DNA of 64,000 nucleotides from Bordetella pertussis 18323 (GTDB taxonomy: Bacteria; Pseudomonadota; Gammaproteobacteria; Burkholderiales; Burkholderiaceae_B), in NCBI RefSeq assembly GCF_000306945.1, contig NC_018518.1, forward strand, positions 2,604,001 to 2,668,000, written 5' to 3'. The position numbers were made by a program, and so were the translations under genes. The notes below the pieces were generated by a model. The model saw only the letters and a program-made list of their open reading frames with translations. It had not been told where the DNA came from and ran no database searches. Positions 34,844 to 44,334 of the stretch are shown piece after piece. Position 1 is the stretch's first letter. Each line of letters begins with the position of its first letter.

Positions 34844-35517
34844 GCCTGCCCCTGGTCCACGGCCTGCCCCGCCCACGGCCCTGTCCTGAGATAAACGAGG
34901 GCCCCGTCGCGGGCCGCGCAGAAACCCGCGTGGCAGCCGGCGGGAAGACGGATCCAGGTTCCCTGGCCATGCTCGCGCGCGCCTTCGGCGAGCCCTCCCT
35001 CCAGCACCAGCATTTCGGCCCCCTCGACGGCGTCCGCGAACACACCCGCGCCAGGCGGCAAGCGCACCATGGACACCTGCTCGTCCCGGTCCGAAACCAG
35101 CACGCATGCCGCGCGCCCATCCTCGACGCGCCAACCCGCCGCGTCGCGGGAATCGACCCGCACGCGCCGGCTGTCGTCCGGGCGCATATGCCGCAGCTTG
35201 ACGAAGATGACGGCGCCCTCGGCGCTGTAAGGCGCATGGCTGGAACCTGGCGGGTTACGCAAGTACCAGCCCGCGGGATAGCGTCCACCCTCTTCCGAGA
35301 AGCTGCCGGCCAGCACCAGGATCTCTTCGCCGCCAGGGTGCTCATGGCGAGGAAAACAGGCTCCAGGGGCATAGCGCACGATACTGGTCGCGCGGCCCTT
35401 TTCGCCGCCCCACCGGTCCAGCATGACGCGCTCCACCCCGGGCTGCGGCGAAGCCACCCACTGGTACTGCCGGGGAGACACCGTCGCGCGCAAGGAGAAG
35501 TCTGCATTGACCAACAT
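34837..35517 (-). CDS. ChrR-like double-cupin protein
   Basis: This 226-aa protein has two cupin-like halves. The first has a full metal-binding motif (PRHEHPGGEEILVLAGSF, near residues 57-74) and FLRxP-like WYLRNPPGSSHAPYS. The second (GAEMLVLEGGLAEG, TWIRLPAGCHAGFCA) retains the cupin frame with fewer metal ligands. It lacks the N-terminal anti-sigma domain of ChrR, so an enzymatic or sensor role is more likely. It is the first gene of the operon facing the LysR regulator. Confidence 0.8.
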   Translation of the reverse strand: MLVNADFSLRATVSPRQYQWVASPQPGVERVMLDRWGGEKGRATSIVRYAPGACFPRHEHPGGEEILVLAGSFSEEGGRYPAGWYLRNPPGSSHAPYSAEGAVIFVKLRHMRPDDSRRVRVDSRDAAGWRVEDGRAACVLVSDRDEQVSMVRLPPGAGVFADAVEGAEMLVLEGGLAEGAREHGQGTWIRLPAGCHAGFCAARDGALVYLRTGPWAGQAVDQGQAC

Positions 35518-35678
35518 GGCTGGGCACCGGAAAGTAGATGAATCGTGTTGCGGTGCGGATAATATGGAAAATAATTTCTTTCCAATGAAAACCGCCGACC
35601 TGGCCCGAATTCTTGCCCTTTGCAGGCGGCACGACAAATCAGATAAAGTTTCCCAACACAAAAGAAAAATTTTAGCGG
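35518..35678. promoter_or_regulatory. divergent promoter region, cupin operon and lysR
   Basis: This 161-bp AT-richer stretch separates the divergent lysR and cupin genes. Classical LysR control would act here. I did not find a convincing T-N11-A palindrome or -35/-10 pair to call individually. Confidence 0.45.
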
Positions 35679-36596
35679 ATGAAACTGCCAGCCCACCTCA
35701 ACGCCTTACGTGCCTTCGAGGCCAGCACGCGCCACCTCAGCTTTTCCGAGGCCGCCGCCGAACTCAGCGTCACGCCAGCCGCGGTGGGCCAGCTCGTGCG
35801 CAGCCTGGAAACCTGGCTGGGCATGCCGCTGTTCGTGCGCGCCACCAGCGGCCGGACCCGGTTGATTCCGACCGATGCGGCCTTGCGCGCATTGCCCGAA
35901 ATCAGGGCTGGCTTCGACAGGTTGAGCGCCGGGCTGGAACGTCTCAGGGAAGACGCCGCCGGCGGCGCCCTGACCGTTACCGTCAGTCCGGCTTTCGCGG
36001 CCAAGTGGCTATTGCCCAGGTTCGAGCGATTCCAGGCGGCCTTCCCCGACACGGACGTGCGCCTGGAAACCAACCTCAAGCCCGTGGACTTCGTCGCCCA
36101 GCGGGTCGACATTGGCGTTCGCTACGGCGCGGGCAACTGGCCCGGGCTGACCGCCGAGAAACTGATGGACGAACAGATGTACCCCGTGTGCTCACCCGAG
36201 CTGCTGCGACGCATTCGGCCCGTGCGCCAACCCGGCGACCTCGAGCGCCTCACCCTGATCCACGACCTGTCCATGGACGGCCATGCGGGCTTTCCCACCT
36301 GGGACATGTGGTTCCGCGCCGCTGACATCGCCGGCGTGGCCACCTCGCGCGGCCTGAAGATCAACAACTCCGCGGCCGTGCTGCAAGCCGCCATCGACGG
36401 CCGCGGCGTTGCGCTGGCGCGCAGCGTCATGGCCGGCGACGATCTCGCCGCCGGCAGGCTCGTGCGGCTGTTCCCGGACATCCATTTCGACTCCGAACTG
36501 GCCTACTACATCGTGTACCGACCCGACAGCGCCAGTCTGCCCAGGCTGACCGCATTCCGGGATTGGCTGCACGAGGAAGCTGCGGCCTCGCCCTAG
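35679..36596 (+). CDS. LysR-family regulator (GcvA-like)
   Basis: This 305-aa regulator has an N-terminal winged HTH (LNALRAFEASTRHLSFSEAAAELSVTPAAVGQLVRSLE, residues 7-45), then the GcvA-type effector domain (LTVTVSPAFAAKWLLPRFERF, DFVAQRVDIGVRYGAGNWPGL). It is divergent from the cupin-amine oxidase-ADH-MFS operon and probably regulates it. Confidence 0.94.
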   Translation: MKLPAHLNALRAFEASTRHLSFSEAAAELSVTPAAVGQLVRSLETWLGMPLFVRATSGRTRLIPTDAALRALPEIRAGFDRLSAGLERLREDAAGGALTVTVSPAFAAKWLLPRFERFQAAFPDTDVRLETNLKPVDFVAQRVDIGVRYGAGNWPGLTAEKLMDEQMYPVCSPELLRRIRPVRQPGDLERLTLIHDLSMDGHAGFPTWDMWFRAADIAGVATSRGLKINNSAAVLQAAIDGRGVALARSVMAGDDLAAGRLVRLFPDIHFDSELAYYIVYRPDSASLPRLTAFRDWLHEEAAASP

Positions 36597-36683
36597 CGCC
36601 GGATCCGCAGCTTGCGGTGGCGGCGCGCAAGTTGCACGTGGTGGCTGCTGCCCGGCCACGATGCGCGCGACGAACCAGCGCCG

Positions 36684-37655
36684 CTACGCCGCCGCGCGCA
36701 AGGCGTTGCAGAACGAGCGGCGATAGCTCGATGGCGACGTGCCCAACTGGCTCGCGAACTGCTGGCGTAACGACAAGGGTGTACCGAACCCGACCTCCGA
36801 GGCGATGCACTCGATGGAACGATCGGTCACCTCCAGCAACTGCTGGGCGCGCGCCACGCGCTCGGCATTCAGCCACTTGGTGACGGTCGTGCCCGTGGTT
36901 TCCCTGAATCTACGCGTAAAGGTTCTGCGGCTCATCTTCGCCACCTCGGCCAGCGCGTCGACCGACAAGTCCTCGGCAAGGTGGTCGCGCGCCCATTCCA
37001 GCACGCCCGGCAGCCGATTGTCGTGCGGCAGCTGCGGCACCGGCCTCTCGATGTACTGCGCCTGCCCGCCCTGCCGGTGCGGCGGCGTCACCAGCAGTCT
37101 GGACATGTGGTTCGCCGCCTCGCAGCCGTGCCGCTGCCGGACCAGGTGCAGGCAGCAGTCGATGGCAGCAACCGTGCCCGCTGACGTCACGACATTGCCA
37201 TCGTCCACATACAGGACGTCGGGACGGAACAAGACATCAGGAAATCGGCGAGCGAATGCCTCGCGCGCGGCCCAATGGGTGGTGGCCGCCTTGCCATCGA
37301 GCAGCCCCGCGTCGGCCAGCACGAACGCGCCCAGGCACAGGCCGACGATCAGCTTGCCCTGCTTGTGGGCTTTGCGCAAGGCATCGGTCACCTCGGCCGG
37401 CGCGGCGGTTTCCGGGTCATGCCAGGCCGGGACGATGACGATATCGGCCCGCCTCAGTGCCTGCAGGCCATCGCTGACCTCGATGACCACGCCGTGATCG
37501 CTGCGCATCCGGCCCGGCGACTGGGCGAAATAGCGGACCTCATAACGCGGCAAACTCGGCGTTCCGTTGAGCGCGCTCAGCACCATGGCCGGAACGGAAA
37601 GATGGAACAGGCTCGCGCCCTCGAACGCGAAAACCGCGACGCGGACGGCAGACAT
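36684..37655 (-). CDS. GlxA-type AraC-family regulator with DJ-1/PfpI domain
   Basis: This 323-aa protein has an N-terminal DJ-1/PfpI-like domain, with the nucleophile-elbow segment LIVGLCLGAFVLADAGLLDGKAATTHW near residues 100-126. The C-terminal AraC DNA-binding domain has two HTHs (LSVDALAEVAKMSRRTFTRRF, and IECIASEVGFGTPLSLRQQF). These regulators respond to small metabolites such as quaternary amines. It is divergent from the metallo-hydrolase gene, its likely target. Confidence 0.93.
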   Translation of the reverse strand: MSAVRVAVFAFEGASLFHLSVPAMVLSALNGTPSLPRYEVRYFAQSPGRMRSDHGVVIEVSDGLQALRRADIVIVPAWHDPETAAPAEVTDALRKAHKQGKLIVGLCLGAFVLADAGLLDGKAATTHWAAREAFARRFPDVLFRPDVLYVDDGNVVTSAGTVAAIDCCLHLVRQRHGCEAANHMSRLLVTPPHRQGGQAQYIERPVPQLPHDNRLPGVLEWARDHLAEDLSVDALAEVAKMSRRTFTRRFRETTGTTVTKWLNAERVARAQQLLEVTDRSIECIASEVGFGTPLSLRQQFASQLGTSPSSYRRSFCNALRAAA

Positions 37656-37826
37656 GGCGGATATGGCCGAACCGAATGGCCTGAATGATATGAGGCGTCA
37701 ATTTTAGGCCATTGCGAACGATTGGCCCAAAACAATTGTTTATTGTCATTCAGGCCACTGTTGGCCTTGCCCGGCCGCGTCCAGAATGCAGGTTCTCCAC
37801 CACTCTGCCACATCATGGAGCCACCC

Positions 37827-38705
37827 ATGCAGATCAAATCGTTCACCCGCGCCCTGGCGCTGGCCCTGTGCTTTTCCGCCGCCACCGTCACGGCGCAAGC
37901 GCAATCCACCACCGAGAAACAAGTCCAGCTGCAACAAATCCGCAATGCGACCGTCAAGATCACCTACGCCGGCACCACATTCCTGATCGATCCCATGCTG
38001 GCCCGCAAAGGCGCCTATCCCGGCTTCGAGAACACCTACCGCAGCACCTTGCGCAACCCGCTGGTTGACTTGCCCCTCCCCGTCCAGGACATCCTGGCAG
38101 ACGTCGACGCCGTCATCGTGACCCATACGCACCTGGATCACTGGGACGACGCCGCGCAGCAGTTGCTCCCCAAGGATATCCCGCTGTTCGTCCAGAACCA
38201 GGCCGATGCAGTCACCATCCGCTCGCAAGGGTTCACCAATGTCCGCGTCCTGGCCGATCAGGCTGACTTCGGCGGCGTCACTCTCAGCAGGACCGGCGGC
38301 CAGCACGGCACCGACGACATGTATGCCCGGCCGGAGGTCGCCACGTTCCTGGGCGACATCATGGGCGTCGTGTTCCAGGCGCCGGACCACAAAACGCTCT
38401 ACCTGGTGGGCGACACCATCTGGCGCGACGAGGTCGACCAGGCACTGAGCCGGCACCGCCCCGGGGTCGTCGTGATCAATGCCGGATATGCGATGTTGAG
38501 CGACTACGATGGATCCATCATCATGGGCAAGGAAGACGTGCTGCGCGCCTCCAGGTCCGTCCCCGGGGCCACGATCGTGGCGGTGCACATGGACGCCATC
38601 AACCACATGGCACTGACCCGTGACGAACTGAAGGCATACGTCGACCAGCACGGCATTGAAGACCGTGTGCGCATCCCCGCGGACGGTGCCACGATCGCTT
38701 TCTGA
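37827..38705 (+). CDS. secreted metallo-beta-lactamase-fold hydrolase
   Basis: This 292-aa protein has a Sec signal peptide of about 25 residues (ALALALCFSAATVTAQAQ). The MBL metal motif THTHLDHWDD (HxHxDH) lies near residues 105-114, with further ligands in GGQHG and VGDTIW. This plan resembles UlaG-like lactonases. GGAG lies 7 bp before the ATG at 37827; an in-frame ATG at 37815 is possible but worse placed. It may be controlled by the divergent GlxA-type regulator. Confidence 0.88.
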   Translation: MQIKSFTRALALALCFSAATVTAQAQSTTEKQVQLQQIRNATVKITYAGTTFLIDPMLARKGAYPGFENTYRSTLRNPLVDLPLPVQDILADVDAVIVTHTHLDHWDDAAQQLLPKDIPLFVQNQADAVTIRSQGFTNVRVLADQADFGGVTLSRTGGQHGTDDMYARPEVATFLGDIMGVVFQAPDHKTLYLVGDTIWRDEVDQALSRHRPGVVVINAGYAMLSDYDGSIIMGKEDVLRASRSVPGATIVAVHMDAINHMALTRDELKAYVDQHGIEDRVRIPADGATIAF

Positions 38706-39843
38706 GCGAGCGCAAGGCCGGCCGCCCCTAGCGCCAGATCCGCAGCTTGCGGTAGCGGCGCGCCAGGTGGACGCGGTCGTCGACGGTGGAAAAGATCACG
38801 GCGAAGACGATGCCGATCGCCGCGCCCACGATGGTGTCGACCACCCGCTCCACCGGCATGTTGCTGGCCGGCGCGGGCGAGGCCATATAGGTCATCAGCA
38901 GCGCCATCGGCGTCACCGTGACCTGGCCCAGCGCATAGTTGAAGCCGATGGTCACTTCCGTGATGACCTGGCACAGCACCACCGCCGCCACCAGCGTCCA
39001 GAACGACGGGTCCTGCGCCAGGATGGCCCACACGATGCAGGCGCCGACGATGGTGCCGGCCATGCGCTGCAGGGAGCGGTTCATCGTCAGGTGCAGGTGC
39101 GTGCCCTGCATCACCGCCGCGGCGCCGATCGCCGCCCACGCGGGGTACTGCCAGCCGGCCCAGAAAATGATCAGGGCCGCGGCGCCCGCCCCCACCGCGA
39201 TGCGTCCGGCAACCATCAGCTGCAACGATAGCGGCGGCAAGGGCGCGGCCGCCATCGCCACGGCGCCGTGCGGCCGCAAGCGGTCGGTCAAGGCGCAGGC
39301 CAGCCAGGCCACCAGCGCGCCCCAGGCGGTGGCCAGGGTCCGTTCCACGACCGCCGCCGCCGAATCCACGGGCGCCAGGGTCGCGCCCACCGCGAACACG
39401 AAAATGACTGCGCCCGGCCCGCCGGTCAGCCCCCAGCGCCACACGGCCAGCGTATACAGTCCGGCGGACAGCGCCAGCAGCAGCACCATGGACAACGCGC
39501 CCGCCCCCGCATAAGTGGCCAGCGACGGCACCAGCACGCCCGCCACCAGCAGCAGGCCGCAGACCATCACGATACGCTGGCGGCCCTGTGCCGACGCGAA
39601 GCGCCCGAACAGCGCCGCCAGCCCGCCCAGCGCGGAAAACCCCACCAGATGCGGCCAGGGCGACAAATGCGCGCTGACCAGCGCCACGAAAATCGCCAGC
39701 CCGGCCTGCAGGCCGGCGACCAGCGCCACCCGGACCGAGGCCGGCTGGGCAATCAGCAGGCTCTGCCGGAGCTGGTTGCCGGCAAGCAGGTGGCGCACGG
39801 ACTGGCCGCGCGAGGCCTTGCGCCCGCCTTGCGGCGGCCTAGG

Positions 39844-40886
39844 TGTGAAGATTCAATAGGTTGTATGCATGGTTCATCCGAACCGGATTTGAGAAACTGG
39901 AAATCGCCAACCCCCCAGTTCACTCAAGGAGCCCGGCCGGATGAACACCCATAAGCATGCCCGATTGACCTTCCTACGTCGACTCGAAATGGTCCAGCAA
40001 TTGATCGCCCATCAAGTTTGTGTGTCTGAAGCGGCCCGCGCCTATGGGGTCACCGCGCCGACTGTGCGCAAATGGCTGGGCCGCTTCCTGGCTCAGGGCC
40101 AGGCGGGCTTGGCCGATGCGTCCTCGCGCCCGACGGTCTCGCCCCGAGCGATTGCGCCGGCCAAGGCGCTGGCTATCGTGGAGCTGCGCCGCAAGCGGCT
40201 GACCCAAGCGCGCATCGCCCAGGCGCTGGGCGTGTCAGCCAGCACCGTCAGCCGCGTCCTGGCCCGCGCCGGTCTGTCGCACCTGGCCGACCTGGAGCCG
40301 GCCGAGCCGGTGGTGCGCTACGAGCATCAGGCCCCCGGCGATCTGCTGCACATCGACATCAAGAAGCTGGGACGTATCCAGCGCCCTGGCCACCGGGTCA
40401 CGGGCAACCGACGCGATACCGTTGAGGGGGCCGGCTGGGACTTCGTCTTCGTGGCTATCGATGACCACGCCCGCGTGGCCTTCACCGACATCCACCCCGA
40501 CGAGCGCTTCCCCAGCGCCGTCCAGTTCCTCAAGGACGCAGTGGCCTACTACCAGCGCCTGGGCGTGACCATCCAGCGCTTGCTCACCGACAATGGCTCG
40601 GCCTTTCGCAGCCGCGCCTTCGCCGCGCTGTGCCATGAGCTGGGCATCAAGCACCGCTTTACCCGACCTTACCGCCCACAGACCAATGGCAAGGCCGAAC
40701 GCTTCATCCAGTCGGCCTTGCGTGAGTGGGCTTACGCTCACACCTACCAGAACTCCCAACACCGAGCCGATGCCATGAAATCCTGGCTACACCACTACAA
40801 CTGGCATCGACCCCACCAAGGCATCGGGCGCGCTGTACCCATCTCCAGACTCAACCTGGACGAATACAACCTATTGACAGTTCACA
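39844..40886 (+). mobile_element. IS481: IS481 copy D (complete, CCTAGG target duplication)
   Basis: This is a complete 1,043-bp element with identical CCTAGG on both sides. It lies in the opposite orientation to the FUSC gene it interrupts. A C-to-T change in the transposase (Pro29 to Ser) distinguishes it from the other copies in this window. Confidence 0.98.
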
Positions 40887-40891
40887 CCTAG
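39941..40891 (+). CDS. tnpA: IS481 transposase (copy D, P29S)
   Basis: This 316-aa transposase has an intact D139/D217/E253 triad. Residue 29 is Ser instead of Pro, in the first helix-turn-helix (CVSEAARAYG). The final Thr codon and TAG stop are completed by the right-hand CCTAGG copy. Confidence 0.96.
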   Translation: MNTHKHARLTFLRRLEMVQQLIAHQVCVSEAARAYGVTAPTVRKWLGRFLAQGQAGLADASSRPTVSPRAIAPAKALAIVELRRKRLTQARIAQALGVSASTVSRVLARAGLSHLADLEPAEPVVRYEHQAPGDLLHIDIKKLGRIQRPGHRVTGNRRDTVEGAGWDFVFVAIDDHARVAFTDIHPDERFPSAVQFLKDAVAYYQRLGVTIQRLLTDNGSAFRSRAFAALCHELGIKHRFTRPYRPQTNGKAERFIQSALREWAYAHTYQNSQHRADAMKSWLHHYNWHRPHQGIGRAVPISRLNLDEYNLLTVHT

Positions 40892-40993
40892 GCGCGGTTT
40901 TTCTTGCGGCGGAGGGTTTCCTGGAAGCCATGGGATCGATGCGGAGCTGGCGACCAGCCATGATACTGCGCGGCCCCTGCCCGCGCCGCCGTC

Positions 40994-41080
40994 CTATTGC
41001 GTTTCGATGCCGGCCTCTTCGATGACCTTGGCCCATTTGGCGATGTCGTGCCGCATCGGCGTCAATCCTTCGCCGCGCCA
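40994..41080 (-). pseudogene. Bug/TctC receptor, C-terminal scrap
   Basis: About 29 codons read GLTPMRHDIAKWAKVIEEAGIETQ to a TAG stop. This is the characteristic C-terminus of tripartite-tricarboxylate (Bug) binding proteins, a very large family in Bordetella. Nothing of the remaining 290 residues is present; the sequence upstream belongs to the nuclease gene. It is a deletion relic. Confidence 0.7.
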
Positions 41081-41081
41081 C

Positions 41082-42435
41082 TCACAGCGTGTAGCCGTGA
41101 TCCTGCAAGGGCACGGTAGCCTGCCAGCTCAATTCGCGCTGGATGCGCTCGCGCAGAGCTTCCGAGGCCTGCGGCTCGCCATGGACGATGAAGACCCGCC
41201 GCGGCGCCTCTTGAAAGCCCGCCAGCCAGCGCATGAGCTCATCGCTGTCGGCATGCGCCGACAGCATCGGCAATTCGGCGACTTCGGCCTTGATCGGTAT
41301 CCATTGCCCGTAGATCCTGGTTTCGGTGGCGCCGTCGAGCAGCTTGCGGCCGCGCGTGCCGGCCGCCTGGAAACCCGCGAACAGCACGGTATTGCGATGG
41401 TCGGCGCCGAAGGCGGCCATGTGGTGCAGCACCCGGCCGCCGGTCGCCATGCCGCTGGCCGAGAGGATGACCTTGGGATAGCGGTTGGCCGGCAACGCCT
41501 TCGAACCCTCGACGTCGCGCACATAGGTCACGGCCGCGCAGGCGGCCGCGCAGTCCTGCGCGCTCAGCTTGTGTTCGCTGGCGTGGCGCGCCAGCAGTTC
41601 GGTGGCGCTGGTCGCCATGGGGCTGTCCAGGTAGACCGGGACGTTGTGCAGCCGGCCCGCCTGGCGCAGCTTCCACAGCGCATGGATCAGGGTCTGCGCC
41701 CGGCCCACGGCAAAGGCGGGAATGACGACGGTGCCGCCGCGCAGCACGGTACGCTCGATGACCGCGCCCAGCGCCTCGACGGGATCGGCGGCGTCATGGC
41801 GCCGGTTGCCGTAGGTGGATTCGATGACGATGTAGTCGGCGTTCCGCACATCTTCGGGATCGTGCATCACCGGATCGTTGTAGCGGCCCAGATCGCCGGA
41901 GAAAACCACGCGCATGCCGCCGATGTCGATCTGCGCCGTGGCCGCGCCCAGGATATGCCCGGCGCGGCGCAATGTCAGCGTCGCGCCGCCCGGCAAGGCG
42001 GTCTCCCGGTGCAGCGCCACGCCGGAGAAGCGCGCCAAGGCGCGTTCGGCGTCGACCACGCGATAAAGCGGCAGCGCCGGCGTGTGACGGGAAAACCCCT
42101 TGCGGTTGGCGAACTCGGCGTCCTTCTCCTGCAGGTTGGCGCTGTCGAGCAGGATCAGCTCGGCCACATCGCGGGTCGCCGGCGTGGATCCTGCCCCGGA
42201 AGCCTTCGGCCACCAGCCGCGGCAGGTAGCCGCAGTGATCGAGATGGGCGTGGGTCAGCACCACCGCGTCGATATCGGCCGGCGCGACCGGCAAGGGCTG
42301 CCAGTTGAGCTCCCGCAGGTTCTTCAGCCCCTGGAACAGGCCGCAGTCGACCAGCAGGCGGGTGTCGCCGTGGCGCAGCAGGTGCTTGGATCCGGTGACG
42401 GTGCCGGCGCCGCCCAGGCAGGTCAGTGTAAGCAT
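41082..42435 (-). pseudogene. MBL-fold beta-CASP RNA exonuclease, frameshifted
   Basis: The N-terminal part ([20 protein letters not shown], then [17 protein letters not shown] with the HxHxDH zinc motif) breaks frame near 42188. The rest ([69 protein letters not shown]) continues in another frame to the stop at 41082. A CACGC direct repeat reduced to a single copy (5-bp loss) explains the shift; restoring it gives 452 aa, normal for this mRNA 3'-end-processing-like nuclease family. The second part has an in-frame GTG but lacks the zinc motif. Confidence 0.88.
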
Positions 42436-42546
42436 GGTTGCTTCCTCCGAATGGCCGCGCCGCCAGGCGGGTCATCCTGATTATGGATCAGACGGGCCGG
42501 GTCGGTAGAATCGGCCCCACCATACCACTCTCCGCTAAGACGCAGC

Positions 42547-44274
42547 ATGGCTTCCTCCCCTGCCGACACGCCCCACCGAAGCTGGCTGCGCTGGCTGCCC
42601 GGACTGGCCGTATTGAAGACCTACCAGGCCGCCTGGCTGCCGCGCGATCTGGCCGCCGGCCTGGTGCTCACGGCCATGCTGGTGCCGGTGGGCATCGCCT
42701 ATGCCGAAGCGTCGGGCGTGCCGGGCGTCTATGGCCTGTACGCCACCATCGTCCCGCTGCTCGCCTACGCGCTGTTCGGCCCCAGCCGCATCCTCGTCCT
42801 GGGTCCGGATTCGGCGCTGGCCGCGCCCATCCTCGCGGTCGTGCTCAGCGTCTCGGAGGGCGACCCCATGCGCGCGGTGGCCACGGCCAGCCTCATGGCC
42901 ATCGTCTCCGGGCTGTTCTGCATCATCCTGGGCCTGCTGCGGCTGGGATTCATCACCGAGCTGCTGTCCAAGCCCATCCGCTACGGCTACATGAACGGCA
43001 TCGCGCTGGTCGTGCTGGCGAGCCAGCTGCCCAAGCTGTTCGCCATCCCCACCGACGACGGCGGCCCGCTGCGCGAACTCTGGCAGCTCGCGCAGGCCGT
43101 GCTCGACGGCAAGACCAACGGATACAGCCTTGCGGTGGGAAGCGCGACCCTGGTCCTCATCCTGCTGCTCAAGCGCTTCAAGCGCCTGCCCGGCATCCTG
43201 ATCGCCGTCGTCCTGGCCACGCTGGCCGTCAGCCTGTTCGGCCTGGACGGCCGCGGCGTCCAAGTATTGGGCGAGATCCCGCAGGGGCTGCCCGGTTTCA
43301 CCATACCGTGGCTCAGCAACGCCGACCTGGCCACGATCGTGCTGGGCGGCTGCGCCGTCGCCCTGATCTCGTTTGCCGACACCAGCGTGCTCTCGCGCAC
43401 CTACGCCGCGCGCACGCATACGCGCGTCGACCCGAACCAGGAAATGGTCGGCCTGGGCGTGGCCAACCTCGCGACCGGCTTCTTCCAGGGCTTTCCGGTC
43501 AGCAGCAGCGCCTCGCGCACGCCCGTGGCCGAAGCCGCGGGCTCGCGCACCCAGCTGGCCGGCGTGGTCGGCGCGCTGGCCGTGGCCGCCCTGCTGCTGG
43601 CCGCGCCCAACCTGCTGCGCCACCTGCCCAGCAGCGCCATGGCCGCCGTCGTGATCGCCGCGGCCATCGGCCTGTTCGAATTCAAGGACCTGCGGCGCAT
43701 CTTCCGCATCCAGCAATGGGAATTCTGGCTGTCCATGCTGTGCTTTGCCGCCGTGGTCGCATTCGGCGCCATTCCCGGCATCTGCCTGGCCGTCGTGGTC
43801 GCCGTCCTCGAATTCCTCTGGGACGGCTGGCGGCCGCACTTCGCCGTGCTCGGCCGCGTGCCCGACCTGCGCGGCTACCACGACCTGAAGCGCTACCCGC
43901 ACGCCGCGCTGATCGACGGCCTGGTGCTGTTCCGCTGGGACGCGCCGCTGTTCTTCGCCAACGCCGAACTGTTCCAGCAGCGGCTGCTGGAAGCCGTGCA
44001 AGCCTCGCCCACCCCGGTGCGGCGCGTCGTGGTCACGGCCGAGCCCGTCACCAGCGTCGACGTCACCTCGGCCGACATGCTGCGCGAGCTGAGCCATCAC
44101 CTGGCCGAGTCCGGCATCGCCCTGCACTTCGCCGAAATGAAGGACCCCGTGCGCGACAAACTCAAGCGCTTCGAACTGTCCGAGGTATTCGGCGCCGACC
44201 GCTTCCATCCCACGGTGGAGAGCGCCGTGGACGACTACCTGAAGCGGCCCCCGCACGGGACCATCGACCCGTAG
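42547..44274 (+). CDS. SulP-family anion transporter with STAS domain
   Basis: This 575-aa inner-membrane transporter has the SulP signature near its start (AWLPRDLAAGLVLTAMLVPVGIAYAEASGVPGVYGLYATIVPLLAYALFG), about eleven helices to residue 430, and a C-terminal STAS domain (GLVLFRWDAPLFFANAELFQQRL, then TSVDVTSADML, the usual switch-helix position). Substrates are sulfate, bicarbonate or dicarboxylates. It is divergent from the broken nuclease gene. Confidence 0.94.
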   Translation: MASSPADTPHRSWLRWLPGLAVLKTYQAAWLPRDLAAGLVLTAMLVPVGIAYAEASGVPGVYGLYATIVPLLAYALFGPSRILVLGPDSALAAPILAVVLSVSEGDPMRAVATASLMAIVSGLFCIILGLLRLGFITELLSKPIRYGYMNGIALVVLASQLPKLFAIPTDDGGPLRELWQLAQAVLDGKTNGYSLAVGSATLVLILLLKRFKRLPGILIAVVLATLAVSLFGLDGRGVQVLGEIPQGLPGFTIPWLSNADLATIVLGGCAVALISFADTSVLSRTYAARTHTRVDPNQEMVGLGVANLATGFFQGFPVSSSASRTPVAEAAGSRTQLAGVVGALAVAALLLAAPNLLRHLPSSAMAAVVIAAAIGLFEFKDLRRIFRIQQWEFWLSMLCFAAVVAFGAIPGICLAVVVAVLEFLWDGWRPHFAVLGRVPDLRGYHDLKRYPHAALIDGLVLFRWDAPLFFANAELFQQRLLEAVQASPTPVRRVVVTAEPVTSVDVTSADMLRELSHHLAESGIALHFAEMKDPVRDKLKRFELSEVFGADRFHPTVESAVDDYLKRPPHGTIDP

Positions 44275-44334
44275 CCCTGGCAGTGGTAGCGTTGAACCTG
44301 ACGGCTGACGCCTCCCCCGCGGAGAACCCCGATC

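Larger units (their letters stand above)
38728..40931 (-). pseudogene. FUSC-family membrane protein, split near its start by IS481-D
   Basis: The main part (38728-39843) encodes about ten membrane helices in two halves typical of FUSC/aromatic acid exporters (VSAHLSPWPHLVGFSALGG, then IFWAGWQYPAWAAIGAAAVMQGTHLHLTMNRSLQRMAGTIVG). Its first 13 codons, MASRKPSAARKTA, lie on the other side of IS481-D at 40893-40931. The join across CCTAGG is in frame and restores 384 aa. An internal GTG at 39798 might still allow an N-terminally shortened protein with all its helices. Confidence 0.85.
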
